Shown: positions 26,040-34,714 of the stretch, one piece after another
Numbering within the stretch: the first letter of the stretch is position 1
How the letters are laid out: each line of letters starts with the position of its first letter
The notes under the pieces: model-generated
What the model was told of the DNA's origin: nothing
What the model saw: the letters and a program-made list of their open reading frames with translations, nothing else
Database searches by the model: none
Program-made: the position numbers and the translations under genes
NCBI RefSeq assembly: GCF_017809215.1
Contig: NZ_CP065424.1
Coordinates: 3,380,001 to 3,444,000 of the forward strand
From: Heyndrickxia oleronia
GTDB taxonomy: Bacteria > Bacillota > Bacilli > Bacillales > Bacillaceae_C
DNA length: 64,000 bases
Direction: 5' to 3'

Positions 26040-27068
26040 TTAGCTTTTCCTATGAATAGGTGCTTTCTCTCCTACTCTTCCTTTTCTCCCACTTGTCGTC
26101 TCTGCTTGTGAAAGGGAATTTAGGATAGCCTCCTCCGTTGCTTCTGCCACTGCTTGAAAAAGAAGATTCATGATTGGATGATCGTCATGTAAAACAGTGA
26201 CTTGTTCTGCTGCTTTAGATGAGGAATGTTGGATGGTTTCTGCATTAGAAAAAGCAATAACAACATCCCCACTTCCGTTGTGGATATGACTTCCTATTCT
26301 ACTCAAACCGACCACACATCTTTTTGCCAGTCTTTTTAACTGCCGATCTGAAACCGGAGCATCTGTTGCTAAAACCATCATAATAGAGCCATCAGGACGT
26401 TCTTTATCGTCGTCTCCTACCGAATTAGCATAACGAAATTCATCCTTACTCCCAAAATTACTCTGTACAAGTATTCCTACAGTATAGAAAGAATCCCCTT
26501 CAGAGATCAAACGTGAGGAACTTCCTATTCCCCCTTTATATCCAAAGCACATTGTACCAGTACCTGCACCAACTGCTCCTTCTTCAGCCTGTTGATTTGT
26601 TGCACATTGGATTGCTTGTATTGCATGTTCTGGTTTCACAGCCAAAAGTCGTATAGAATTTAAATAACTATCATTACATTCACCGACAATTATATTGATT
26701 GAACTTGTAGAGTCACCAATAGCAGGATTTTCAGCCAACATATATTGAAGTGTTCCCTGTAAAACTGGGCCAACACTAAATGTATTTGTCAACATAATAG
26801 GTGACTCTATACAACCTAATTCTTCCACTTGAACAAGGCCAGTTGTTTTTCCAAAACCATTTGCCACATAACAAGCAGCTCGAACCTTTTCTAAAAATAA
26901 ATTCCCTTCATGTGGTAAAATAGCTGTCACACCTGTACGTATACACCCATCATTAATATCCTGATTTAATGTTATATGCCCAACCTTCACTCCCTTTACA
27001 TCTGTTATACAATTTTTACTACCTGTTGGAAGATTCCCTACTTCAATCCCTAGTTCCCTTGCTTTCAT
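26040..27068 (-). CDS. DmpA/P1-family aminopeptidase (S58)
   Basis: A 342-residue N-terminal-nucleophile peptidase of the DmpA/BapA (L-aminopeptidase/D-esterase) family. It opens with NCITDVKGVKVGH, typical of the family, and carries GGIGSSSR, where self-cleavage before the serine creates the active subunit. Gly-rich EEGAVGAGTGTMCFGYKGG is conserved in the fold. GGGGG precedes the ATG. Likely substrates are small or beta-amino peptides. It may be co-transcribed with the S4-domain gene 13 bases upstream. Confidence 0.88.
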   Translation of the reverse strand: MKARELGIEVGNLPTGSKNCITDVKGVKVGHITLNQDINDGCIRTGVTAILPHEGNLFLEKVRAACYVANGFGKTTGLVQVEELGCIESPIMLTNTFSVGPVLQGTLQYMLAENPAIGDSTSSINIIVGECNDSYLNSIRLLAVKPEHAIQAIQCATNQQAEEGAVGAGTGTMCFGYKGGIGSSSRLISEGDSFYTVGILVQSNFGSKDEFRYANSVGDDDKERPDGSIMMVLATDAPVSDRQLKRLAKRCVVGLSRIGSHIHNGSGDVVIAFSNAETIQHSSSKAAEQVTVLHDDHPIMNLLFQAVAEATEEAILNSLSQAETTSGRKGRVGEKAPIHRKS

Positions 27069-27081
27069 GTATAATAGCCCC

Positions 27082-27585
27082 CTACGTGATGATTACTGTA
27101 ATATTATCACTTTTAATTAATTTTTGACTTGGTTTACAGACTTTGTCATTTACTTGGATCTCATTATTTTTGATCTTCTTGACAATTTCTGTTCGACTCC
27201 ACCCTTTCAGGCTTTCAGCTAACATTTTATCCAGGCGTACAGCTCCATAGGCCTGATTAATTTTAATACGTATTTGGGTGTATCCCTGTTCTCTTAAAGA
27301 TTCAATTTGTAAACTATATTTATTATCATTTTCAATAGCTATTAACTCTTCTCTTACTTTCGCATGCTCAGTGTATGCTTTATAAATACTAAGCTTTTGA
27401 TTCCATGTATGGTCCTTTGGACATTTAAAAATAGCATATCGATAAATATTTTTGCCGTTTGAATTATGACGTCTAATAAGAGAATCCTTAAACTCAACTG
27501 TTTTACCACAATTTTTACAATAGCGAGTAATTACTTTTTCCATTGATTGCTCAACTAAATTCCAAGATAAATCCAGCACATTCAT
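27082..27585 (-). CDS. Zinc-ribbon plus S4 RNA-binding domain protein
   Basis: A 167-residue protein. Near the N-terminus a CKNC pair (YCKNCGKTVEFKDS) and a later FKCPKDHTW suggest a zinc ribbon. The last ~55 residues (VRLDKMLAESLKGWSRTEIV, then VNDKVCKPSQKLIKSDNITV) are an S4 RNA-binding domain, as in ribosomal protein S4 and pseudouridine synthases. No catalytic domain is present. An rRNA/tRNA-binding or ribosome quality-control role is plausible (compare RqcP), but this combination is not one I can name. Confidence 0.7.
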   Translation of the reverse strand: MNVLDLSWNLVEQSMEKVITRYCKNCGKTVEFKDSLIRRHNSNGKNIYRYAIFKCPKDHTWNQKLSIYKAYTEHAKVREELIAIENDNKYSLQIESLREQGYTQIRIKINQAYGAVRLDKMLAESLKGWSRTEIVKKIKNNEIQVNDKVCKPSQKLIKSDNITVIIT

Positions 27586-27914
27586 TTTCCTTCACCTCTA
27601 TAGATAAAGGAACGTAACATCTATTTGGATGGATTAGTATTAAGTTATATTGAAAAACAAAAAGAGCTTCCCTAAAAAAAGAGAACCCCTGTTAGCTTAT
27701 AATACTACAGATTCGTTCCGTTCCTTTGTAATGGGAATAATAGACAGACTCCTCCCTAGGTGAAAAACATAAGTTTTCCGGAGAGTCCTATCCAATTTTT
27801 TTGATCCATTACAAAGTAGTTGTTGGCATAAACAGTAACGAGTCCTTTCTATCCAAATAGTTTAGATGTATTTTAACACAGAATTTAAAGATTAGCCATA
27901 ACTTTCTGAAATCA
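27586..27914. other. Intergenic region with nested inverted repeat
   Basis: No gene is seen. Bases 27724-27734 (CTTTGTAATGG) and 27806-27816 (CCATTACAAAG) form a perfect 11-bp stem. Inside it GACTCC/GGAGAGTCC and AAAAC/GTTTT pair in register, giving a 93-base nested hairpin. A hairpin-like purine/pyrimidine segment with T-run lies at 27665-27700 on the minus strand. The order (structured RNA, T-run, gene) resembles a leader, but no riboswitch class fits. Confidence 0.5.
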
Positions 27915-28436
27915 TTAAGCGTAATAGCAATTAATTAACATCCATGAGCCTTCCTTTAAACGCTTCATTTTCTTCCAGCTTTCTATAACTTTAAAAATTG
28001 CTTCTGTTTTTTCCTTAGACATTTGAAAAAAATTGCATACATCTATTAATTCCACTAACTGTTTCATCTGATAGGAGTTAATATTTTGTGCTCTATGTGG
28101 AAGAGGGGGAATATTAATTGGATTATTATCTATAATGGTCTGAAGAGCATGAGCAATAAATGTCCAATCATTGTGTTGGATATTTTTTAGTTGCTGCCAG
28201 CGTACTAAATTAGGGATATATATAAATTGATAATAAGCTGGATCATCAATTAAATTATCTACCTCTGTACTGCAAATCCCTCTAAGTAAAAAATCCTGCC
28301 GAATGTCTTGTCTCTCATTTTCAAAAATGTCATTGAGTATTTTTAAAACAAGTATATCTTGTATACATTCTAAATTTTGACCGTCCACTATTCTTTCACA
28401 TTTGGAAAGAACGTTCTGAAATTGATCAACGTCCAT
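27915..28436 (-). CDS. Hypothetical helical protein, 173 aa
   Basis: A soluble, mostly helical protein with no recognised motif (LSKCERIVDGQNLECIQDIL, FQMSKEKTEAIFKVIESWKK). AGGAGGG lies 8 bases before the ATG, so it is expressed. Isoleucine-, aspartate- and asparagine-rich composition is normal for this genome. Function unknown. Confidence 0.65.
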   Translation of the reverse strand: MDVDQFQNVLSKCERIVDGQNLECIQDILVLKILNDIFENERQDIRQDFLLRGICSTEVDNLIDDPAYYQFIYIPNLVRWQQLKNIQHNDWTFIAHALQTIIDNNPINIPPLPHRAQNINSYQMKQLVELIDVCNFFQMSKEKTEAIFKVIESWKKMKRLKEGSWMLINCYYA

Positions 28437-28454
28437 ATCAATTTCCCTCCTATC

Positions 28455-28496
28455 TTATAACTTTACATAAATAGCAACATTGTTTGAGAAAAGAGC
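28455..28496 (+). repeat. Partial copy of the dispersed repeat (right end only)
   Basis: TATAACTTTACATAAATAGC followed by AACATTGTTTGAGAAAAGAGCT matches the last ~42 bases of the full copies at 25837 and 44818. The left ~140 bases are absent. Confidence 0.65.
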
Positions 28497-28502
28497 TGAG
28501 GA

Positions 28503-28540
28503 TAAAAAGAGCCCTAATTTATCGATGTAAATTAAGGCAC
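28503..28540 (-). terminator. Terminator of the M42 aminopeptidase gene
   Basis: GCCTTAATTT pairs with AAATTAGGGC across a short loop, followed on the minus strand by CTCTTTTT. Confidence 0.7.
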
Positions 28541-28592
28541 TATTTGATTAAAATGATGATACTGGATAGCTAAGGATGTATAGAAAGGGTGC

Positions 28593-29648
28593 TTATTGCT
28601 CTACCATTGGTGACTGTATATATGCATATAATAAACGCTCTGTATTTAAAATAGATGTTTCATGTGTACGCTCAAATGCGTGCGATGATTCTATTCCTGG
28701 ACCAACCAGCCCATGTACAATATCAAATCCTGCACGAATGGCAGCCGATGCATCAGAGCCATAAAAAGGGTAAATATCAACTTTATATTCTATTTGGTTT
28801 TCCTTCGCCAAATTGACCAAATGTTTGCGTAAACCATAATGATATGGACCACTTGAGTCTTTCGCACAGATAGAAACAGTATATTCATCTGATGCCTGAC
28901 CGTCACCTAATGCGCCCATATCAACCGCCAAATATTCAACTGTTTCTGGTGTAATATTTGAATTTCCTCCATAACCTATTTCCTCATTATTTGAGATAAG
29001 AAAATGTGTTGTATAAGGTAATTCAATATTATTTTCTTTAATATGTTTGATAAGCTTTAACAAAATAGCCGTACTTGCCTTATCATCTAAATGCCGTGAT
29101 TTGATGTATCCTGATTCGGTAATTACTACACGAGGATCGAAAGAAACAAAATCCCCCTCTTCAATTCCTAAAGCACGTACATCTTGTTCGTTAAATACCT
29201 TTTCATCAATTCGAACTTCAATATTATCTTCATTTCGTTCCGCCTTGCCTGCATCTTTATATACATGGACAGATTGTTGATGCATTAAAATGGTTCCTGT
29301 ATATGTTTTTCCAGTAGAGGTTTCAATTTTGCAATATTCCCCTTCTACTGAGTTCCAACGAAAACCACCAATCATCGTTAGTTTTAGTCGACCATTTGCT
29401 TTTACTTCTTTAACCATTGCCCCTAAAGTATCAACATGAGCAGTAAGCATTCGATGCTGCTCATTGTTTTTACCTGGAATTGTAACGATTAGTCCACCCT
29501 TACGATTTCGATACATACTTACATTGGTCTCTTTTAAATACTGCTCACAAAAATCAATGACTTGCTTCGTATTTCCTGAGGGACTAGGTATTAAAACTAA
29601 CTTCTGAATTAATTCCATTGTTTCTTTGGAATTGCCATATGTATTCAT
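28593..29648 (-). CDS. M42 family metallo-aminopeptidase
   Basis: A 351-residue two-metal aminopeptidase. Metal-ligand and catalytic motifs are visible: TAHVDTLGAMV, the bridging aspartate in RHLDDKAST, NNEEIGYGG with the catalytic and ligand glutamates, and the C-terminal SSHAFERTH histidine. Related Bacillus proteins (YsdC, YtoP, YhfE) are glutamyl/leucyl aminopeptidases or cellulase-type M42 enzymes. AGGAGAG precedes the ATG. It is divergent from osmC and likely recycles intracellular peptides. Confidence 0.9.
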   Translation of the reverse strand: MNTYGNSKETMELIQKLVLIPSPSGNTKQVIDFCEQYLKETNVSMYRNRKGGLIVTIPGKNNEQHRMLTAHVDTLGAMVKEVKANGRLKLTMIGGFRWNSVEGEYCKIETSTGKTYTGTILMHQQSVHVYKDAGKAERNEDNIEVRIDEKVFNEQDVRALGIEEGDFVSFDPRVVITESGYIKSRHLDDKASTAILLKLIKHIKENNIELPYTTHFLISNNEEIGYGGNSNITPETVEYLAVDMGALGDGQASDEYTVSICAKDSSGPYHYGLRKHLVNLAKENQIEYKVDIYPFYGSDASAAIRAGFDIVHGLVGPGIESSHAFERTHETSILNTERLLYAYIQSPMVEQ

Positions 29649-29776
29649 GTGTATCTCTCCTATTTTTTATTTCAACTTTTATTATATTGAAATATTTCGA
29701 AACAAAATAGTCATTCGCATTATTTTTTCGATTTTTCTAATAGTATTGTATAATTATGTAAGAGGAGGAATGCGTA

Positions 29777-30226
29777 ATGGAACAACACCGATTTCTTTTA
29801 AAAGCAGATTGGCCCGGTGGTAGAAATGATGTTGGGTTTATAGAAACAAGTAATTTAAAAACAAAAATATCAATTCCAACAGAAATGGATGGCCCCGGAA
29901 TTGGTACAAATCCTGATGAAATGTTACTTGGGGCTGCGGCTACATGTTATATCATTACACTTGCAGCAATGATGGAAAGACGAAAAATTCCTGTTGAAAG
30001 CTTAACACAAGAATCAGAAGGCATCGTTGAGGTTGATAAAGGTGTAATTACATATAAAAAAATTATTCACCGTCCAAAAGTGATCTTGGAAAGAAATTGT
30101 ACAGCAGATCAGATTGAAACAGTAAAACAGCTAACAGAACGTGCAGAAAAAAGCTGCATGATTTCTAGGGCTATCCAAGGAAATGTAGAAATTGGCTTGG
30201 AGGCAATTGTGGAGCTGGCAAATTAG
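29777..30226 (+). CDS. OsmC/Ohr-family peroxidase-like protein
   Basis: A 149-residue protein of the OsmC superfamily, thiol peroxidases that reduce organic hydroperoxides. The two active-site cysteines of the family are present as AATCYIITL (C57) and EKSCMISRAI (C127); C108 is extra. The GPGIGTNPDEMLLGAAA segment is typical of the SACOL1771/YhfA-like branch. AGGAGG precedes the ATG. A strong hairpin follows and also serves the convergent kinase. Confidence 0.88.
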   Translation: MEQHRFLLKADWPGGRNDVGFIETSNLKTKISIPTEMDGPGIGTNPDEMLLGAAATCYIITLAAMMERRKIPVESLTQESEGIVEVDKGVITYKKIIHRPKVILERNCTADQIETVKQLTERAEKSCMISRAIQGNVEIGLEAIVELAN

Positions 30227-30233
30227 TGAAAAT

Positions 30234-30278
30234 GGGATGTCTCGAAGTGAGCGCTAGCTATTTATGAGACATCCCTAA
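30234..30278. terminator. Bidirectional terminator between osmC and a kinase
   Basis: GGGATGTCTC and GAGACATCCC form a perfect 10-bp stem between the two convergent stop codons. Confidence 0.8.
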
Positions 30279-30284
30279 AATGAT

Positions 30285-31328
30285 CTACCCTATTGGTAAG
30301 CGAATGATAAAGGTGGTACCTTTATTTAAGACACTTTCGACAGTTAAGCTTCCATTGTGTTCTTCAATAATATTTTTACAAATCATAAGTCCAAGTCCAT
30401 TCCCAGATTTCTTTGTTGTAAAAAATGGTGTACCTATTTTATGTAACATTTCCTTAGATATTCCACATCCTTCATCACTGATAGAAATGTTTACATACTG
30501 TTTCTTTCTTTCCTCAATGCGAACAATCAATTTCCCACCATTTTTCATAGATTCTATCGCGTTTTTTATTATGTTTATAAATAACTGTTTAATTTTTGCT
30601 TCATTACAGCTAATTTGAATGGGCTTTTTAGGGTAAAAAGTATGTATTTCAATATTATGGCTATTTGTTTCTGGTTCTAAGAGAATGATGCTACTATTTA
30701 TTAATTCATGTAAATGATGCAATTGATTCTTTCGCTTCATTGGTTTACCAAGGATCATTAATTCTTTAGAAATAATTTCTATCCGGTTAATTTCATTTTT
30801 TATCACATTAAAATAATGATTATTATGTATAATTCCCGACTTCATTAATTGTAAAAAACCCTTAACAGATGTTAATGAATTTTTTATTTCATGAGCAATT
30901 CCGGCTACCAACTCTCCAGTTAATGATAATTTTTCTGTGTGCTCAATATAGTCCAACATCTTTTTCTCACTGGTAATATCTTTTGATATGGAGAGAATTT
31001 CTACAGGCTGATAATTTCTATCTCTCACAATGGATAATGTTGTTTCTACCCAAATCAAATGACCATCCTTATGCATCATTCGATATTTAACGGTGTCGAT
31101 GTCATGTTTAAGCTGAGTGAACTTTTCTCTTATATCTATTCGATCTGGATCAATAATAAATTCGAAACATGATTTTCCAATCATCTCACTAGGAGTAAAA
31201 CCTATAATAGATTCTGACATGGAAGAAACAAAAGTATAAACACCATTTAATTTTAAACGAGCGATAATGTTATTTTCACATATCTGCCTTTTGTTTACTT
31301 TTTGCTCACAATTATTTGCATTAGGCAT
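30285..31328 (-). CDS. Single-PAS soluble histidine kinase, sporulation-type
   Basis: A ~347-residue kinase. One PAS domain (~20-125) is followed by the H-box GIAHEIKNSLTSVKGFLQLM (active His near 146) and an ATPase domain with NIIKNAIESM, DEGCGISKE and GNGLGLMICK. The usual HEIRNPL reads HEIKNSL. The resemblance to the two kinases at 8.5-12 kb suggests another phosphorelay input. ATG 31328 is preferred, behind AAGGAGG; the frame extends to a TTG that would include that site. Confidence 0.8.
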   Translation of the reverse strand: MPNANNCEQKVNKRQICENNIIARLKLNGVYTFVSSMSESIIGFTPSEMIGKSCFEFIIDPDRIDIREKFTQLKHDIDTVKYRMMHKDGHLIWVETTLSIVRDRNYQPVEILSISKDITSEKKMLDYIEHTEKLSLTGELVAGIAHEIKNSLTSVKGFLQLMKSGIIHNNHYFNVIKNEINRIEIISKELMILGKPMKRKNQLHHLHELINSSIILLEPETNSHNIEIHTFYPKKPIQISCNEAKIKQLFINIIKNAIESMKNGGKLIVRIEERKKQYVNISISDEGCGISKEMLHKIGTPFFTTKKSGNGLGLMICKNIIEEHNGSLTVESVLNKGTTFIIRLPIG

Positions 31329-31531
31329 CAATCCTTTGCCTCCTTCCAACTGTAAATTTTCCAGTTAGATTGCTTTGATAATACTTAATAACATGGTAAA
31401 TCAAACCAATGTCCTTATAACTATATTACTAAATTCATGACTTTTGAACCATATATTAAAATGATTAAATCTTGCAAGTGTTATTACTATTTCGTTGGAG
31501 ACACTAATTTTATGCAAAGGAGGTGTTTTTG

Positions 31532-31687
31532 ATGTTAAAAAGGAAAGAACTAAAACCAACCATTGCACCAGGAATGAACGATGCGGAAGAATTAAATGAA
31601 GAAGCAACCGAACAGGATATTGAAACTGGGGATTATACAAGTGTGACAACATTATCCTGGGATGAAGTGGATCCAAGTGAAACTTAA
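31532..31687 (+). CDS. 51-aa acidic small protein
   Basis: It starts MLKRKELKPTIAPGMNDAEE and ends WDEVDPSET, with an AAAGGAGGTG site 7 bases upstream. The composition is strongly acidic. It resembles short conserved Bacillus proteins of unknown function that I cannot name. No terminator is evident before the dehydrogenase gene, so the two may share a transcript. Confidence 0.6.
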   Translation: MLKRKELKPTIAPGMNDAEELNEEATEQDIETGDYTSVTTLSWDEVDPSET

Positions 31688-31827
31688 CGATTTATTTTTG
31701 ACAGCTACAAAAGCTGTCTTTTTTGCTTCTTTAAACGGAATTTTTTTACTACTCGCATTTGGAATGACGCAAAGTCAGGAAACATGTAGAATAACATTAT
31801 CTAGATGTATGTTAGGAGTGTTAATAA

Positions 31828-32802
31828 ATGAGACTTGCAACAATAGGTACTAACTGGATTACTTCAACTTTTATCGAATCTGCAAAAAAAACAAATCAAT
31901 TAACTTTACAAGCTGTCTATTCTCGTTCAATGGAAAAAGCAAAGGAATTTGCAGCATTGCATGGGGCAAAAAATTATACGGATAATCTTCAAGAACTTGC
32001 AGAAAATCCTGAAATTGATATTGTTTATATTGCATCGCCGAATTCCCTGCACTTTGAACAAGCAATACTATTTCTTACCCATAACATCCATGTTATTTGT
32101 GAAAAACCTATTTTTCCAACTACAAAGGAATTGGAAGAAGCATATAAAATAGCTGAGCAGCATGGGGTTTACTTATTTGAAGCAATACGAAACATTCATA
32201 CCCCAAATATGGAACAATTAATTAATCATTTATCTTGCATCGGGAAGGTACGGAGTGCAAATCTCCACTATATTCAATACTCTTCGAGGTATGATGCATT
32301 TTTAGACGGAAACATCCCTAATGTCTTCTCACCAAAATATTCAGGCGGGGCATTGGTTGATTTAGGAGTATATCCACTTTCACTTGCAATCAAACTTTTT
32401 GGAGAACCTGAAAACATATCCTATCATCCTGTTATTTTAAATAGTGGTGTGGATGGAAATGGTACTCTTATACTAAAATATAATGATTTTACCTGTACGA
32501 TTATGTGCTCAAAAATTTCTCAGTCCTTTATGCCCTCAGAAATCCATGGGGAATCTGGAACCATTGTTTTAAACAGCGTCACACCAACAACTTTAGAATG
32601 GATTGACCATAAATCAAATAAAAGAACATCATTTGAAGTACAACAAGATGAACATGATATGATCTATGAAATTAACACCTTCATTCAAATCATCCAAACA
32701 AAAGATAACAACACATACAACGAATTAAAGCAATTAAGTACAACAGTCCTTTCAATAACAGAAAAAGCTCGAAAAGATAATAATATCACCTTCGGGGTCT
32801 GA
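31828..32802 (+). CDS. Gfo/Idh/MocA-family oxidoreductase
   Basis: A 324-residue NAD(P)-dependent dehydrogenase. The N-terminal Rossmann domain starts MRLATIGTNWITSTFI, with IASPNSLHFEQA and the catalytic lysine of the EKP motif (VICEKPIF). The C-terminal beta-sheet domain includes GGALVDLGVYPLSLAIKLFG. Such enzymes oxidise or isomerise sugars and cyclitols; the substrate is unknown. TAGGAG precedes the ATG. The stop codon lies inside a GGGGTC/GACCCC palindrome. Confidence 0.88.
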   Translation: MRLATIGTNWITSTFIESAKKTNQLTLQAVYSRSMEKAKEFAALHGAKNYTDNLQELAENPEIDIVYIASPNSLHFEQAILFLTHNIHVICEKPIFPTTKELEEAYKIAEQHGVYLFEAIRNIHTPNMEQLINHLSCIGKVRSANLHYIQYSSRYDAFLDGNIPNVFSPKYSGGALVDLGVYPLSLAIKLFGEPENISYHPVILNSGVDGNGTLILKYNDFTCTIMCSKISQSFMPSEIHGESGTIVLNSVTPTTLEWIDHKSNKRTSFEVQQDEHDMIYEINTFIQIIQTKDNNTYNELKQLSTTVLSITEKARKDNNITFGV

Positions 32803-32806
32803 CCCC
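32794..32806. repeat. GGGGTCTGACCCC palindrome covering a stop codon
   Basis: The near-perfect palindrome GGGGTCTGACCCC supplies the last codon and the TGA stop of the dehydrogenase gene. Similar GGGGTCAGACCCC motifs recur as short extragenic palindromes in many Firmicutes, as far as I recall. Confidence 0.5.
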
Positions 32807-32886
32807 CACCACTTTAAAGCGATAAAGCAATACATACAATTTTTATTTTGGGACAACCTACTATCGAATGAGCTAGGAGGTTGTCC

Positions 32887-33039
32887 ATGATGTATGAAGA
32901 AGAACGATTTGATCAGTTTGAGGATATTGCTAATATTTATTTAGATAAGAAATATTCAATTTGTCATTTTTGTGACGGTTATGGTTATGATATATACTCT
33001 AATATTTGCGAACATTGTTCAGGGGTAGGAAGGATTTAG
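32887..33039 (+). CDS. 50-aa protein with two CxxC zinc knuckles
   Basis: A small protein behind a perfect AGGAGG. It contains CHFCDGYGYD and CEHCSGVGRI, two CxxCxGxG units as in the DnaJ zinc-finger domain, here alone. The N-terminal 30 residues are acidic and helical. It probably binds one zinc ion. A chaperone-adaptor role would be inference. Confidence 0.65.
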   Translation: MMYEEERFDQFEDIANIYLDKKYSICHFCDGYGYDIYSNICEHCSGVGRI

Positions 33040-33145
33040 TTTTTGTTTTCGTAGAAATTCACTAAAATTCTACAAATTCCCCTTCACTTATGGTACATAG
33101 TTACTATATAATGAATATGACTATATACTTAGGGGGAACAGTATC

Positions 33146-33316
33146 GTGATAAGAGAGGATGAATATCTACTTTTTATCAAAGAAATGGGACGCCTTTTTC
33201 AAGATTTTAATCATTGTAAAGATGAAGAGATCAAAAAAGAAATTCTCGATGATATTATGCTATTAAGTAATGTGATCAACCCAGATCATGAGCTTTCTTT
33301 TCGTGCAATCGTATAA
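33146..33316 (+). CDS. 56-aa helical small protein
   Basis: GTG start 8 bases after AGGGGG. A TATAAT box lies ~35 bases upstream, suggesting its own SigA promoter. The sequence (DEYLLFIKEMGRLFQDFNH, EEIKKEILDDIMLLSNVI) is amphipathic helix throughout. No family recognised. Confidence 0.55.
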   Translation: MIREDEYLLFIKEMGRLFQDFNHCKDEEIKKEILDDIMLLSNVINPDHELSFRAIV

Positions 33317-33524
33317 TTCTCTATAATCAATCCTAGTGATGTTTCTCCATTACTTTCTCAAATAATTTTTCCTCCAAAAATACATCAAAAACTATAATAA
33401 ATATAGCTTATTTTATAGGAATTTGGTAACATGTGATTATTACATCGCCTTTTCATAAATTTTCTAGTTACTTCATAAATTTTATGAAAGGTATAAATTT
33501 AGAGATTCATTTGGGGGTATTCCT

Positions 33525-33614
33525 ATGAAAAAGATTGCTCTTGTTGCATTTTCCGCAATTGTCTTTCTAATGCTCATATTTATTATTGTAATGGAGATCT
33601 ATCCCTTTTCCTAA
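33525..33614 (+). CDS. 29-aa single-TM micro-protein
   Basis: MKKIALVAFSAIVF then a continuous membrane helix ending MEIYPFS. TTGGGGG precedes the ATG and a strong terminator begins 14 bases after the stop, so it is a complete small transcription unit. Confidence 0.55.
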   Translation: MKKIALVAFSAIVFLMLIFIIVMEIYPFS

Positions 33615-33627
33615 ATAGATATACATA

Positions 33628-33657
33628 AAAAACCTGAATTCTTTGCAGGTTTTTTTT
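33628..33657 (+). terminator. Terminator of the 29-aa gene
   Basis: AAAACCTG / CAGGTTTT with an 8-9 base loop and a run of eight T residues. Confidence 0.85.
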
Positions 33658-33723
33658 ATGTATTTTTTCATTTATATGGCAATGATATTGAATAGAACAT
33701 TATAGCGAAAGGATCGTCGGATT

Positions 33724-33834
33724 GTGCTAAAGCTAGCTATGGAATACTTACCATTTGTAGGGTTTGGTTTTACTACTATTGTTTTTATCATTGCTTTTAG
33801 TGCTAGTTTAATAAAAAAAGTCAAAAAAGGTTGA
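33724..33834 (+). CDS. 36-aa single-TM micro-protein
   Basis: GTG start behind AAAGGA, product MLKLAMEYLPFVGFGFTTIV followed by a hydrophobic stretch and a basic KKVKKG tail, the topology of a small inner-membrane protein. An ATG at codon 6 is an alternative start. Weak evidence; no family. Confidence 0.4.
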   Translation: MLKLAMEYLPFVGFGFTTIVFIIAFSASLIKKVKKG

Positions 33835-34714
33835 TATTTACGAAAGCTTAATTATGAATTAACAAAATCTTAGTAATTCTTCTATACACTTACATTGTAT
33901 CCAAAAAAAAGATACTTTCCCCCTTTTGGAGTGGGTTGACTTGGTTCTGCCGAGTTTACCTACTCTTAAATTTTCAATTATATTCAGCTTATCTCTTTCC
34001 AACAAGCTTCAACCATTTCACTCCTCAATTTGGATTAGCTCTAGGGTCTGCAATTAGAAAGATATTGTACATTATTCTGTTTTTTATATTGAATCAAACG
34101 ATGAGCTCCCCAACCAAAATGATTTCGATCAGTAGCTTAAAAGACATGGCCAACACTAGTTAACCACCCAGTCTTAAAGCGATTGCTACTAATCACACAT
34201 GGTGTATAAATGCAGCTAGTCAATCGATTCAAAGTGATATTAGACCTTTATTTACACTTGCATGTTAGAAAAAATGGGTTGGTACATCACTAAAAGATGC
34301 CATGTGAAAAAGAGTTTAAAATTCACTCCTTATTACAATCCTCCGGGAATTCCAAAAAAAGCAACCAAATGTCAAGATTGTTTAACGATTAGTACAGACA
34401 TCACACCTATACTATATCTAGCATTAACTAGTCTTTTTTCAGATATAGTATTTCTTTTGAAGTCTAGCTTCTTGTTAAACAATCTTTTTTCTATGATTTT
34501 TAACCAAATTACTAATAAAATGTTCTGAACACATTTATCACAGTATTGGACATCCGTCGTTTCCAAGACAATAAAACGGAATAGGATACATTAAAAGGCT
34601 ACTTTCACATAATTTTTATGCAAAAAACACTTTCATTTTTTCCAATGTGATAATGAGTATAGCATGATAATTAGTTGCAGAAAGGCCAATACAATTATAG
34701 AAGGGACTATCTTC
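33835..34714. other. 880-bp gene-poor region
   Basis: Frames of 60-90 codons on both strands lack ribosome binding sites and recognisable domains. A minus-strand stretch near 33950-34160 reads as broken membrane-protein-like pieces, suggesting a decayed gene. The end of the interval must hold the promoter of the CgeB-like pair. Confidence 0.35.

Noticed and set aside
27665..27700. Possible PreQ1 or other known riboswitch upstream of the S4-domain gene
   Set aside because: No consensus core of PreQ1, TPP, SAM, purine, glycine, THF, fluoride or guanidine riboswitches could be matched; kept only as an unassigned structure.
31662..31853. 63-codon frame overlapping the 51-aa small gene
   Set aside because: No binding site, and it bridges the stop of the small gene and the start of the dehydrogenase gene; a chance frame.
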